Assembly (NCBI RefSeq): GCF_047511655.1
Contig: NC_133402.1
Span: forward strand, 65,600,951-65,664,950
Reading direction: 5' to 3'
Length of the DNA: 64,000 nucleotides
Source: Castor canadensis
Lineage: Eukaryota; Chordata; Mammalia; Rodentia; Castoridae
The translations under genes were made by a program, and so were the position numbers. The first letter of the stretch is position 1, and each line of letters opens with the position of its first letter. The notes beneath the pieces were generated by a model. That model was not told where the DNA came from, searched no databases, and was given only the letters and a program-made list of their open reading frames with translations. Shown in pieces: positions 1 to 12,890 of this stretch.

Positions 1-107
1 TATCAGTTTTTCTTACAGTCAGTGTGTGCTTCCAAATAAGCAGTGGCTCCTTCCAAGTAGTTATCTTGTCTGTGAATGCAACTATGCTAATTACGCTTTT
101 CTCATCC

Positions 108-137
108 TTTTGCTTTTGCTTTTGCTTTTGCTTTTCT
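108..137. repeat. (TTTTGC)n short tandem repeat
   Basis: About five copies of a hexamer, CTTTTG, lie at the left end of the window in otherwise featureless A+T-rich DNA. Confidence 0.8.
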
Positions 138-534
138 CATCCTTTTTAAACTCCTCTTCTGAGGTTATCTTCGTAATGGCTACCATATCATTTTGTCCTT
201 ATGCAGTGGTATTTGGTCAACATAATTTTATTTGGTCCTTACATCTTATTACTCACACTGAAGACACTGAAGATACAGTGTACACATGGCACACAAAATC
301 TCTACCTTTTCAGAACTTGCTATAAACAAGCTAACAAATTACATTCTCGTAATGTTCTGTGCTGAGAAGGAGAAAATGACTGGGTACTGTGCAATATTTC
401 AATATATGTATACAACATGTGCTGATAAAATCCAGGAAATTAATGTTTACAACTCCTTACCATTTCTCTGTGTTTGGAGCCATCAAACTCCCTTCTTCTA
501 GCCGTTAAAGAATACATCATAGTGTTAGGAGTCA

Positions 535-1035
535 GGTCGAAGGTCCTTACCTTCACAGGCCAGGGAATTGGCTCGAGAGGCAGCTGAGTGAGGAGCCCAA
601 GCCGGTATAAAAAAGTGGGGTTTTTTAGTGAGAAAGGAAAGGCTACAGCTAGAAAAGTGCAGCATGGAAATCGGTAGCTCACTGCTCATGTGAACGCTGG
701 GGCTTTTATGGATGTTGTAACTCTGGGTTAGGTGGGTTTTTCTCATTGGCTGTGGATTCACGGGCTTGCTCAGGTGAACTGGTTTGGTGTGCACCTTTAT
801 TGGGGGAGGGGAGACAATCTTGACAGCATTTTGCTCATCAGCCCTGGGGCAGATCTATCAGACCTGTATCTTTCTTTAGAATGCAGAAATGCAGTTTACA
901 ATCCCTCTCAGGGTGCAGGAATGCAGGCCTCTAACTCCTCAGGATGCAGGAATGATATTCTTCTCCAGGTGGGGGGGAAGGCTACTCACTCATCTGCCTT
1001 AGGTCTCCAGATCCACCGGTAGGTTATTGGGAGCT
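535..1035 (-). repeat. LTR-like interspersed element (solo LTR?)
   Basis: This block is more G+C-rich than its flanks. On the minus strand it has a CATAAAAGCCCC TATA-like box near 705 and tandem-like 'tgcaggaatg' motifs at about 890-950. The lower end reads ACTCCTAACA on the minus strand, like an LTR terminus. No internal retroviral sequence is attached. The open frames of 80-96 codons across it show no family signature. Family not identified. Confidence 0.4.
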
Positions 1036-1164
1036 AAAGTCACTAAACTGTGCTGTAGAATACTAGAACTTATTATTTCTATCTAGCTGAGTTTTGGTAC
1101 CAGTAATGCTAACCTCCCTCTACTCCCCCTCTTCCCTGACTCTCATAGTCATTATTTCAAATTC

Positions 1165-1450
1165 AGATCTACCTTTTTAGCACCCACATATTCCAATTCT
1201 GGGCATATGTCTAAAGGAAATGATAAAGTCAAAGAGACATCTGCATGTTCATGTTTATTGCTGCAATAGTCACCCTAACTATGACACAGAATCAAGGTAA
1301 ATGCCCATCGATGAGACAGAAAGAATGATAGCCTATCACTTGCAATTTGCAACAAAATGATAAACTGGGCATCATATTAAAGGAAATAAGTCAGATGCAG
1401 AAAGACAAATAGTGCATGTTGTCTCTCATATGCGCATGGAAATATTTTAG
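1165..1450 (+). repeat. L1 ORF2 3'-end fragment
   Basis: The sequence reads like the end of L1 ORF2: 'ttctgggcatatgtctaaagg', 'acatctgcatgttcatgtttattgctgcaatag', then an 'aaatgcccatcgatgaga' segment. These match the same positions in the fuller L1s of this window (31630-31930, 54690-54960). It is strongly diverged and truncated at both ends. Confidence 0.7.
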
Positions 1451-4139
1451 ATAGAGGGTCACATCAGGCCTTTTTGAAGAGGTAACTTTTGCAGAAAATA
1501 AGCAGGCTATCTTAGCTGTAGGAAGACTAATCTAGGGCCCTCTGGGAAAACAAAGCCAGTTTTATGACATGGGGGTAAATGGAAAAACACTGAAGGGATT
1601 CACTTAATTGGGTAAATCCATGAAGGTGGTTTGAGATAAGTAGATGAATGTGATAAGTGATTTGAGTGACTCATAGAGTTTCTGATACAAACTGAATTTT
1701 TGTAATTTGAGAACCAGGAGTTCGTATCTAAAAGATGATTTCCAAAACTGTATTAGCAAAAGGGACCTTAAGAAATTTCTCTCACTAATCTCAGCACAAC
1801 TGAGTCCTCGCCATGAATAAATATTTTGTTAAAAACAAATATGCATAGGAGAGGGGTTTTATTTGCAAACAATTTAGGATGTCCAAAAATTGAACGTATG
1901 AATTGTACCTACATAGATAATGTAACTACTCAAATTCCTTTTCTCTTTAAATGTTTTGTTATTTTTTTAAGCTACTTCATGACACGGTAAGAGAACACTT
2001 GTGCTTAGAGCTTGTCCAGATGATCCCATATTAAAACGTAGAGGGGCCACAGTAATGCAGTCTTCCTGAACTCTAAACACAGAGCTGCACTGAGTCTAAA
2101 GGAGACCTTAAGGAGCTAAAACTGAACACATGGACGCATCAGATCCATACACATTCTTTTCTCGTTTCATTTGCCTTACCACTCAGACTTTGGGGATCTT
2201 CCCATAAGTTTGTGACTCAGCTTTAGTTTCAGATGACTTAATACTTCCATTTAACCAAGAGAAGGGAACATGATGATTTAACAAATCCATTATCCCAAGT
2301 TAGGATGCTAGGAGCCTCCAAAGAAGCTATCTTGTGGCTTGGCACTTTTCCTCTTTCCTCAAGAAAATTGGTACTTACAGTTGGCCAGCTAACCAGACAT
2401 TTCTTTTATCCCCTGAGGATATTTCTGGGCCAGTTTGGTTTGATAGCTCATAAGAGATTATGCAAGAACCTGTGTAAGTTACCTAGTATAGACGAAAACA
2501 AAACCACTTTCTACACTTCTTTGTTTTTTAACCTAGTCAAAATGTTATAGTTTGCAAAATCCAGCCTTATCCATAAATCTTATTCAAATTCTCACAATAA
2601 CACTGTTACCAAAACAATAAAAGAATATGGTTTTAATTTTATAGATGTAGACGATGAAAGAGCACAGGGTTTCATGTGTAGACTATTGTCACTTAGTAAG
2701 GGTGGCTGCTGGATTCAGGCCAATACAAGGTCCCACAAAGTCTACAACACTCCTTCTCACAAGGACCCTAGCAACATCCACTACCTACAAGAATATGCTT
2801 CTCATCCCCAACTGAAGATTAGACACTGTTACAATGTAAGCCATCATTAATTCTCTTATCATTATTCTTTATCTATAATGGCAATTTGTGCAGTTAATGG
2901 GAAATTCTTGAAAATAGAGTTTACAAGTTAGCAGTGATAGTAGTCTGTTTTTCTGTTCAATAGACCTTTTACAGAAAGAGATCATATGGTTTATGTTTGA
3001 AACTGACACTAAAAGTAGCGATCAGGAGATAAATTTACCTGAATTCCTAGTGATTTATCTGAATTAACAGTGACAGCTATGTTCTGAAGCTCACATTGCC
3101 AAGTGAATAATAGCAGGATACTATGTGGAAAAAATATCCTCATAGTTCTACAAACACACACACAAACATACTGGCTGGCCCATCTGTGCATTGTCTTGAT
3201 TTAGGAGGACTTTGTGTGGTTCAGAAGGAAAAGATTAGCAAAAACTAAAGTAGGTTTAATTGGCCTAGGAAAGGGAAAACTGAGGGTGAGGTGGAGTAGA
3301 GATTGGGAGTTATTTTCCTGTTTATTGAGACCTTTGTTTCAATGTCTAGGAAAGGCAAGGGAAATGCAAAAAGAATTTTAGGAGGTTGCTAGACATTAGC
3401 AACAGTAACCAGGAGGTTTTTCTTTGCTTTCTCCTCAACTATTTAATCTCCCTAGTGTTCTATATAAAGTAAATCTGCATTGTTCTTCAGTGATTTTTGA
3501 CCATCATTGTGATTTGTTTGTAGGCTTGCTAGATTTCACAAATAAAGTAATAGGAAAATACAAGAAGCCCTCCCAATTAAATTTGATTTCTTTCAGGGAA
3601 CTTCAGATAAGCAATGAGTATTTTATAGTTCCTGTAATCAAGTTCCACACATTACATGGGACATAATTTTACTAAAAATTGATGCCTGAAATTGACACCT
3701 TATATTTCATATAGCAACTTGGCTAAAATTGATGAAAGCATGAAACTATATTTTATTTGCTTGCATGCAAATGGGATGTAAGTTCCTTGGAGATGCCTTT
3801 CCAGGCACTAATGGATATATCCAAACTTGGCTACATATTGGATTTGCTGAGGCACTCTAGATGCTGCACAGTTGCTCTGGGATTGGGCCAGGGTATGAGG
3901 TTTTTCAAAGCATTCCAGGTGACTTTTCTGTGCAATAGGAAGTTGCTAGTGACTGATGTCCGATGGGTCTTAACCTGCTCCACACATAACAGTAAATCTT
4001 ACTCTTCCAGTAAAATTTAATGTTGCTTCCAAGTCAGGGAGTCCTAAATTGCAGCTTAAAATGGCATTCAAGGGCATTTTCAGTCACAGGAATGACATTT
4101 CTAGCTATAGGAAACTTTAAAAGGTTTATCTGCAATTTT
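1451..4139. other. Intergenic DNA, no gene seen
   Basis: A+T-rich sequence. A weak MIR-like stretch may lie near 2630-2740. No splice-supported exon, RNA gene or clear repeat was recognised. Confidence 0.4.
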
Positions 4140-4890
4140 TAAATTATGAAATTAATGTTTATTTGTATAAATTTAAGTGTACAGAAGCACCTAAAATAAA
4201 GATGGACACCCTCAGTTCTACTTTCCAGAAGTACCCACTATTAATATCTTGACCTGTGTTTCTTCTGCTAAGTATTCCATATTTTATTTTACTATACAAT
4301 TTTATTTTCAAATTCAATTTGCAAATATAGAGAATTGTATAGTGAAAATACTTTAACTCCTAGTCCATCTTCAATAAATGTCAACAGGTGGGCAGGTAAA
4401 TTACTTTTAACATTCCTAACTGAGAATTAACTTACCTATAGTAAGTGAACAAATCAGGTCAATTATATTTTCAGTATTACCTGCACACTCACATGATCAA
4501 AAACAGACGTATATAGATTTTTATCACCTAAGAATGTTCCTTCCCTGTCATTTCATTCTAGTCAATGACTCCCAAAGAAGTGAAAACTACTCTAATTCCT
4601 GTCACCATAAATTAGCTTTACCTGATCTTGAATGTCAAGTAAATACAATCATCCAGGAGTTATTTTGTTTATTCTGGCTTGTTGCATTTCAGATCATCTC
4701 TAGTTGCACATCTTTGGTATGCATAAACATGGCTCTTGACTATATATCTAAGGGTGGGATTTCTGGGTCATAGGATATTTATGTTTTAGTAGATACTTCC
4801 AGATGGTTTTCCAATGAGGTTGAAGTGATTTATGAGATTTCCAATTGCTCCACATCTTCACTAACAGTTAGTCAGTCTTTTACATTTTAA
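4140..4890 (-). repeat. Old L1 3' fragment (antisense)
   Basis: Read on the plus strand, 'ggtgggatttctgggtcatagga', 'gatggttttccaatgag' and 'caattgctccacatcttcactaacag' are the classic antisense of the L1 ORF2 C-terminal region. The part 4140-4650 is less certain. Confidence 0.6.
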
Positions 4891-7800
4891 AGGAGCCAAA
4901 AATGCCTATAGTTTCCCCACAAAGCCCAGGAAGGAGAAACTTTCTCTTTGTCTTCCATATTACCTGGGTGAGTGTTATTTCTAGTATCTTTCTGTCATCA
5001 ACTTCGAGACCTGTCACTAATTCTACTCAACTATCAAATAAATATTAGATATTGCATTCTGCTACTCACACTTCCTTTCTCAATATCAGCTCACAGTACA
5101 AGAAAGGTGCTCTATGCCAAATACCACCTTGACATTGGAGTCCACAGGAAAGAAGAAAGACTAACTCAGAGGCAAAAAACATGTACCAGTTATCTTTAAA
5201 AGAAGCAGCTACATTTTACTTCTTGGCCAAATCTTTGCCAAGTCTCCACATCAAACAACAGGGACTGTATTTATCCCAGACTTCTCTGTGAGTCAGACAA
5301 TTCAGAAGGCATAATATTAAAGAAGAAAGAGAGATAGTCTTGAGTGCACAAGCATGTCTTACACCACAATCACTCACCACTTGTGGCATGTCTATGGGGA
5401 GGAGGGGAGAGAGAGAGAGAGAGAGAGAGAGATTGAGAGAGAGACACTCAGGAATACCCTTACCATTCTATTCCTCCTCCTCTGCTTGCCTCAGGAAGTA
5501 GATTTGACTTATTCAAGTAATGAGATTGAAAGAAAAACTAGAAATGTGTAGTTCAGTCACTTTATTTTATTTCTCTTTGGGGTGGCAGCCATTTTGCAGT
5601 GAACACTTATTCCTAGGACCTCCTTGGAGAAGGTTTATAGGGACAAGCCTCTACCAGGGACCCCTCTGGTTTTCCAACTCTGCCTAAGACAGGCAGGGTA
5701 ATTCTGATTCTATACCATTCTGTAGACTTATTGCTGCCAGACATTATAGTATCTCCATAGAAGAACCTAGCCAGAATTAAAATGTGTGTTTCCCTCCTGT
5801 GTTTATGTCTCAATTAGACTTAATAACAGAGTAATTTCCTAAAAGATCAGCAATAGAAACACATTTCCCTTTGAAGTTTATAGAGTGATCAGTAAAGAAA
5901 ACAGCACCCTGTCTCTATGATTTCCATGTGTACTGTGCAGGTCCTGTGTCCATATCTCAAGTGCATGAACACATAAGCAGAAACTGACAAAGCCATATAG
6001 AATGGAGACAGATACACGATCACAAGAAGTACAGAGAAAAATGGAAATGTTATAACTACTAGAAAAAATAATAGTAGCAAAGCAATCCAAGGGGATAAAA
6101 AAGAGTCATCAACCATGACAAGGAACCATCTTCATATCTGATTGCCATCAGATTTGCCTGACTTCTGAAAAAAGTGTTGCCACATTACCAGTCATGTTGC
6201 TTCTTCTGAGTCGTTTACTGGGTCAACAGGCAGGCCAAGACATATTTGGGCACAATTACATTGATGGCAGTCAGCCAATTTCCCTTTCCCTACTCAGGTG
6301 ATGGCTGGATTCTCTTTTTACTTGTCCAGTCATTCTTTTTGATCAGACAACGTGGCTGGGGATGTGAAAACAATATATTTTTAGATTTAGAAACACATTC
6401 ACAAATTTTCCCATTTTGAAATTGCTCTTCACACACAAAAATCTAAAAGTACATTTTTTATCTCAGTTTTTATATTTTTTATGATGGACAGTCATCATTT
6501 GCCCCAACAGTTATCTGAAATCAATAGTCCTGATGAATAAAAACCATCACAAAGTTGTAAATATCTTTGCCTCCCTTTTGAAAACCATGTTCATTTTCTC
6601 ACCATTAAACAAGACTCTGCAAAGCCTTGAAGTGACAACCCAGCCCACAGAGGAACACTGGTTCATCAAAGTATATGATGCCCAACCAAAACAAAACCAA
6701 ATTTGATGACTTCTTTCCTTTGAAGGAACAAAATGCTCTTTCACATTTCTTAGAATCCACATTAAAGGATAGGTCTACCAAATCAATGGAAAACCTTAAC
6801 TTCATGATTTTCTTCCAGAAGAACATTGAGATTGGTGACTTTGACTCATAGTTCTTTAGGGAAGTTCTTCACCCAGTGATAAAAGTAATCTGTCATAGTT
6901 GGGCAAGAGTACGATCCTTATTGGTAGTGTATCATACATTAATGCATAGCATGAACGCTGTGGTTGTGTGTATCTCCATAAGGACCTGGTTTGTTGAGGT
7001 AGAATGTGTGAAAATGCCTAAAAATAATTTTGAACATTCATAAAGAATTTGAAACTATCTTTTTTATTGTTTAAAATAGCAATGTTATGAAAGATGTTGC
7101 ATTAAAATTTTTAACCTCTTGCTAAATTTTTGATGCAAGGGCAAAGAAATGAATAAAATCTGGACTTTTAGTGCTGGTTCCACTACAAATTCCCAGAGCA
7201 TTTTTGGACACCTAACCTGAACCTCTCTCACTTTCTTCATTTATAGACTGGAATGTGTAATAAGTAGCTCTTACTGTTCCTTCTAACTGTGAAATCTTTT
7301 GTATCTACTCATTAGCACTTAGAGATTAGTAATGATAAATTCTCTGCTGAAAGAATAAGCAGTTTACTGACATTCACAAGTTAGTGCTGCCCCCTATTGT
7401 GCATTCTGTTATTTCAGCTTTCTGAATTTGGTGTGGTGATGGAAGCTGCAAAGCTAGATAAATATTTTGTTCTAATCATTTCTTTCTGGCACCTTCCATT
7501 TGCCTATGACTACAAAATAAACAGTCTAAAAAACTGCCTAATTTTTAATTCAGTTTATATGTATTTAATGACTAAGCTAATACAATTTGAGCAAACATGT
7601 TTTTAAAGCCATTCAATGAAGATATTCCTATAATTTCACAAAATAAATTTTCTGAGCCCAGATTGTCAAACAGCTGATGTCATTTTAAATGAATGTCTTG
7701 TACCTAACTACAGTATCAGAAATATTAAACATTTTAAGATAATATGGAATTCAATAATGTAATGATTGAAAGATAATATGTCTTCTCAAATATAAGGGAA

Positions 7801-8702
7801 CAATTTAGGTCTAATATATACAGTAATAGCTTATAAATTCAAAATTATTTTAGCTGTTATATTTATGTTGGAGAATTCCCCCTCAATATTTCATATTTAA
7901 AATTTTGTGTTCCTTTTAAAAACTAGGTCACTTCCATTACTATAATATTGCAAACAAGTAATCATAAAACTGTCTTGCTGTGGAAGACCTAGGATTTCTG
8001 GCTGAAGTATAAGCAAAAGACGTTTATGTATAAAGTGTAGCTCTTGGAGATTAAGATCATTTTGTAGGGGTTAAAAATAAAGAAATAAAAAGAAATCTTC
8101 ACACTTAACTATAAAGTAGAAGCTGATACTTTCTTTGGATTCTCAGAGGAAAGGAGTCACCAATCTTCATGAGGAAGGTGTTTTGATTTCATCTACCACA
8201 ATGAGGCAGGTGGTGAGGCCATGAGCAAGGTACAGTTTTGAAACAGAGACTCCCAATAAAATGAGAATGCTCTAAGGGTCACACTCTAATGCAAAGGGTG
8301 AATTAGAAAAAAACTCATCCACTGGTAAATGAAAATTAACAGAAAGATTGATTTTTTTTTGATCTGTGTTACAGGTAGGAAATTGCTGTGAATTCATAAA
8401 CCAAGATTGTCCATATTGCTTTGAGGTTTATATTTAAAATGCAATGTGACTTTGGAAACAGCAAAATGATGGAATAACAAAACAATTGGGCTTCAGTTTG
8501 TAACACCATTTGGCACCAGCAGGAATGAGAGAACACCTGACAGGGGCTCCTTGGAGCCTGAAGCATTTCCCCATACACAATCTTCAGCTTTAAACTTTCA
8601 AAATAACATGTCACCATTCTCCTCTGTGTCTCTTCCCTGAATTTCTGTGTTGCCATATAATTAACGAAACAATACAGGGAGATAAAAGATGAGCAGGGCA
8701 TA
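4891..8702. other. Intergenic DNA with a GA microsatellite, no gene seen
   Basis: A (GA)n run at about 5403-5445 is the only clear simple repeat. The remainder is A+T-rich with short frames only (up to 75 codons) that have no family resemblance. Confidence 0.4.
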
Positions 8703-8945
8703 GTGGTTTAGGGTGGAGCCTCTGGAGCCAGCATCAAATAATGGCTTTGTGGACATATAGCTAGCTGGGTGGACCTGTGAAGAATACCTCAGGTCAGTTT
8801 CCTCATCTCTAAAATGAGAAATATGGTATCAGTCTCATAGGCTAGTGACAAGAATGGTGTTATTTCCTGAAGGATCAGGGTTGGCATATAAGAAGCACTA
8901 GAAGTAGCTGTTCTTAGCAGGATCACCATTACCATTGTCATTGTC
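8703..8945 (+). repeat. MIR SINE
   Basis: The order of signatures is typical of MIR: 'ggagccagcatcaaata..ggctttgtg', 'agctgggtggacctgtga', 'cagtttcctcatctctaaaatgagaaatatgg' and 'ataagaagcactagaagtagctgttcttagc'. It is ancient and diverged, and predates the rodent-specific elements around it. Confidence 0.8.
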
Positions 8946-11229
8946 ATTTTGGTGGTTGTTCACATTATTTCATGATTTGGTTGGCTTTTTACCAAGTGTT
9001 CCTAGAATCATATCTGTCTGACCTGGAATTAAATCTTGAGGGGAGCTTAGTATCCACACATATTCATTTTCCATCATTTGATTATAACTAACTTCTTTGC
9101 TGAGAACAACTGGAGAAAAATGTAATGATAAATTCTTAAGCCAGCTAATTACAGAAAAAATTTTTTTAAAAAGATTTGCTATTTGCTTTTTTGTTTGATT
9201 TACTTAGATATTATGTGAAAAGGCATCATTACCCTAGCCCTGACACTTACTTCCTGACACTCACCACACACCTGACCTACACTCATCGCCATCCTACTTG
9301 GGCAACTGAGAATGTTGGTTAGGACAGCAGACTTCACCAGATTCTGTAATGGAGAGCTGGAAAGCTCTACAGGCTCTTCTACCAGCTGAGTTTCACCTAC
9401 TCTGCCCTATTTTTCCCAGGAACTTCCATACTCCTCATCTTTTGCCTAACTCTCCACTTTCCCTTCATTACCGTGGCAGCAATGAAAAGAACCTGATTAA
9501 TACCCTGTCTTCTTGTTAATATCATCTCTTGATGAAGTTTATTCTACTTCTGAAAAATGATGCTTGCATCTTCCAGTGTAAACTAAACCTTGAACACTGG
9601 GAGAAAAAAAGATTGAACAGTAACAAGCTTCTCCAACAAGAAGAGATGCTCTGGCCTGGAATCACTGGTTTCTATATTGGAACTTAACATATAATTGGTT
9701 GGAAAATTCAGCTAGTAAATTAATTTTGTAACCCACTCTTTTGTGTAGTTTCTGGAAAATCTAGTTGTAATTGGGGCTTAAAGGCTGCTTTTGCTGAGGA
9801 GCACTGAATCCTTACTTTGCCCTGTGAATTAACTAAAGACAGGAAACAGATGATTGTGACGCCTCTTTTTCATAGAAATGGAGGGAATAAATTGACAGTG
9901 GGAAAAATGTAATGGGGACTACAAAAGGGAAAACTTTTGGTGTAGCCAGCTTGCCTATGGGCCAATTAACTCTACTTGTTAATCAAACTGACATTTTTTC
10001 CCCTGTGTCTGCATGCTGGAGAGCCCAACGTTCACTCACTTTATTCTTCAATTAAACCAGGTGGTCTTCTACCCCTTTCTCTCTATGATGACCAGAGAAG
10101 TAAACCTGTCAGCTAAGATAGAGCTTTGGACGTGTGGTACCAGACACCTGGAGAACCAAGGCCACTATATATTTCATCATATAATCAAGCTCATTTCCTG
10201 AACTCTCCATTAAAAAGCAGACATTTTCTTTTGGAAGTGGGCAACATAGCTGTGAGAGGTTGACTCTTACTGTCCTCATCTTCGTCTGATGAATAATAAG
10301 CCTTATTCCTTTTTCCTCAAAATCCCATTCCTGTCATTTGTGAATTGGCATTGAGGCCAGGCAACCAGCTTAATGGTAATGTAGCCATTAAGAAACACTG
10401 CTTTACAATGCATCCTCCACTGATAGTCACAAGTTCCAGTAGCTTCCATGCATAATCTAATGCACTGAAATTATACTTGATGCTTAAATACATGGTAAAA
10501 AACTGGATTAAAACTGATGAATAATGTGATTATTTAAGAATACTTACTTACTACCATGCAACACTTCAGAAATGACTTTATGATTGCTAATTTTATGTAA
10601 GAAAGCAAGGGCAATGAGTGAACTCAAAAATTAATAAATTATTTCAAAAATTCATTTGGAGAAAGTATTCAATCACAAGTCAAAAAGTAAAATAGTCTCT
10701 TACTATCAACCATAGTACATATTTATTTAAAAGATAAAACCAACATTAGGAAATATGAAATTATAGAAGTTTAGGAAAATAGCTCTGTTCATTTCATCAG
10801 TGAGCTCGGTCTGTTTTATACAGCAAAATACCATTAAGAAGTATAGAAAGTATGTGAACTATATTGTAAAAACATGATACATGGTATAATTTTTAAATAT
10901 CTTAAATATTTTTAAAGAAAGAGGAATTGTAACTGTAAGAGACATGTGAATACCACAAAATTTCAAGCAGACAGCTAAAATATCTTCTCCTATACTATTA
11001 ATAGAATATAGGTATAAGTAAAATTTTTAAAATCATATGCATAAATTTTTTGAATACTATTAGTTTTATTTTTTTCTATAAAATATCACCATTATGGCAG
11101 AAAATATATTTATCTGTTTAGGGTTATAATTGCATTTTAAAAATAAGGCAATTGCAATTATAGAAGGTAGGTTGTTTTATAAAAAGCTAGTAACAGCAGG
11201 TAAAAATGAACATTACAAATTAAACAACT
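8946..11229. other. Intergenic DNA, no gene seen
   Basis: A+T-rich sequence without recognisable genes or young repeats. The 62-codon frame at 10013 has no family signature. Confidence 0.35.
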
Positions 11230-11695
11230 TTTTTAACCATAAAAAGATTAGTGTCATTTAAAAATTAAGCACCATTCTATCATTTCTAAAAGAACTATGA
11301 ACTGAGTGCCTTCACTCAATTAAGCTTTATTTATTTAATAAGATGTACAAGACTACATCTCATCCTATTTATTGACTGTGTTAAAAAAAAAAAAGCAGAC
11401 AGTCCATATCCAGGTAGAGAGCTAAAGTGCAATACAGACAAGCTGATCAGAGTGTGTTCATTTATACATTAGGATTTCAATTAATTAATACATAAAAGAA
11501 TGATTGATGCTTCAACTCTGTTGGTCCTACATAATCTTGTTGATAAGTAGAATATCATAGAAAAGTAGCATGCTTTCTCATTTATTATTTTCTGGGTAGA
11601 AAGACTTATGCAAAATATAAATAAAAACAGCAAAGCACTGTTAAGCATGCTGAAATTTATAACTTTTGTTTTAACAAACTCCTACACAAAGCCTT
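11230..11695 (+). repeat. Duplicated segment, copy 1 (partner at 20824-21275)
   Basis: The segment aligns over its whole length with 20824-21275 in the same orientation. Shared blocks include 'aaccataaaaag', 'cttatttaataag', 'gctaaagtg', 'ctctgttggtcct', 'gaagtagcatg' and 'cctctacacaaa'-like ends, with small indels. On the minus strand this copy has AATAAATAAA near 11330-11340. Confidence 0.75.
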
Positions 11696-11835
11696 TAGAT
11701 TGCAACTTCAGTATCACCTCCTCCCTGTAGCTCCAGCCTGCCAACCTGCACTGCAGATTGTGAAGTGGGATACTCCATACTTCTGTGAACCAATTTCTTA
11801 AAATAAATATCAATAGGTATGTAGGTAAATAGGTA

Positions 11836-11965
11836 GGTGGATGGATAGATAGATAGATAGATAGATAGATGATTGATAGATGATAGATACATAGATGATA
11901 GAGATAGATAAATGATAGATAGATAGGTAGATGATAGGTAGATAGATAGGTATATAGTATAGATA
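11836..11965. repeat. (GATA)n tetranucleotide microsatellite, interrupted
   Basis: Runs of 'gata', 'gatg' and 'ggta' with interruptions extend over about 130 bp. The YLSIY-rich open frames on the minus strand are translations of this repeat and not genes. Confidence 0.9.
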
Positions 11966-12554
11966 AATTTTAAGGAACTGACTTACATGATTGTGTAACC
12001 TGGGAAAATATATTTTCATTTCTTCATCTGTCCACCCTTTCTATGGGTCCTGTTTCTCTACTGAGCTCTAATATACATTATCAACAAAACAGTGATGTAG
12101 GGAAACTGAAGGAAATGAGATTAACTTTAATGAAAGGGATATGGATAGAGTTTCTTTCTTTGCAACATTAACTCAGAAGAGACATTAAAGCCCGGGTAAC
12201 ATAGATAAGGTCTAAAAATTAGATTCAAAAGTTAAAATGAACCAAATTGGACATATTCATTGGAAATAAACATCTTTAAAAATGTTCTATCATTTTACTA
12301 CTTTTAGAGCTCTTCAATTTCTAAAATTAAAAAAAATTGTGTTTCCAAAATTCAAAACACATCACTGTATAAATATGATAAAGAAATGCAGTAAGAATAT
12401 ATTAATTCTGCTGATCCTTGAACATAGGATTTCTTTCTTTCATCTACTGTTTTCTACAATTTATTTCTTTAGTGCTTTGTAGTTTTCATTGTAAAGATCT
12501 TTAACATCATAGGTTAAGTTTACATCATGGCACTTATTGTTGTTTTGTTTGGAG

Positions 12555-12890
12555 TGACTTTTTTGTTGGGACTTGTAGTTGAACTTAGAGCCTCACACTT
12601 GGTAGGCAGGTGCTCTACCACTTGAGCCATAACTCCAGTCCTTTACACTTTAGTTATTTTTCACATAAGGTCTCCCATTTTTTCCCATCCAGGCCTTAGG
12701 GCACAACCCTCCTACCTGCGTGTCCTGTGTGCATCTGAGATTACATCGGCATGCCACCATGCCTGGCTTGTGGTTTAAAATGAGGTCTTGCTAATTTTTT
12801 GCCTGGACTGCTCTCAATCTGTAATCCTCTCTATCTCAGCCCCTAAATAGCTAGGATTATAGCTGTGTGCCACCACACCCAATCTGTTGT
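12555..12890 (-). repeat. Dimeric tRNA/B1-like SINE
   Basis: On the minus strand the order is a B1/Alu-like monomer ('gtggtggcacacagctataatcctagc', 'caggcatggtggcatgccgatgtaatc') followed by a tRNA-like part ('actggagttatggctcaag-ggtagagcacctgcc'). On the plus strand it is read as 'ggtgctctaccacttgagccataactccagtc'. It lies at the left edge of the L1 patchwork. Confidence 0.8.

Noticed and set aside
8369..8701. 110-codon minus-strand frame
   Set aside because: No family resemblance, no splice or promoter context, in intergenic A+T-rich DNA next to a MIR.
11695..12019. Minus-strand frames rich in YLSIYLSI
   Set aside because: Direct translation of the GATA microsatellite.
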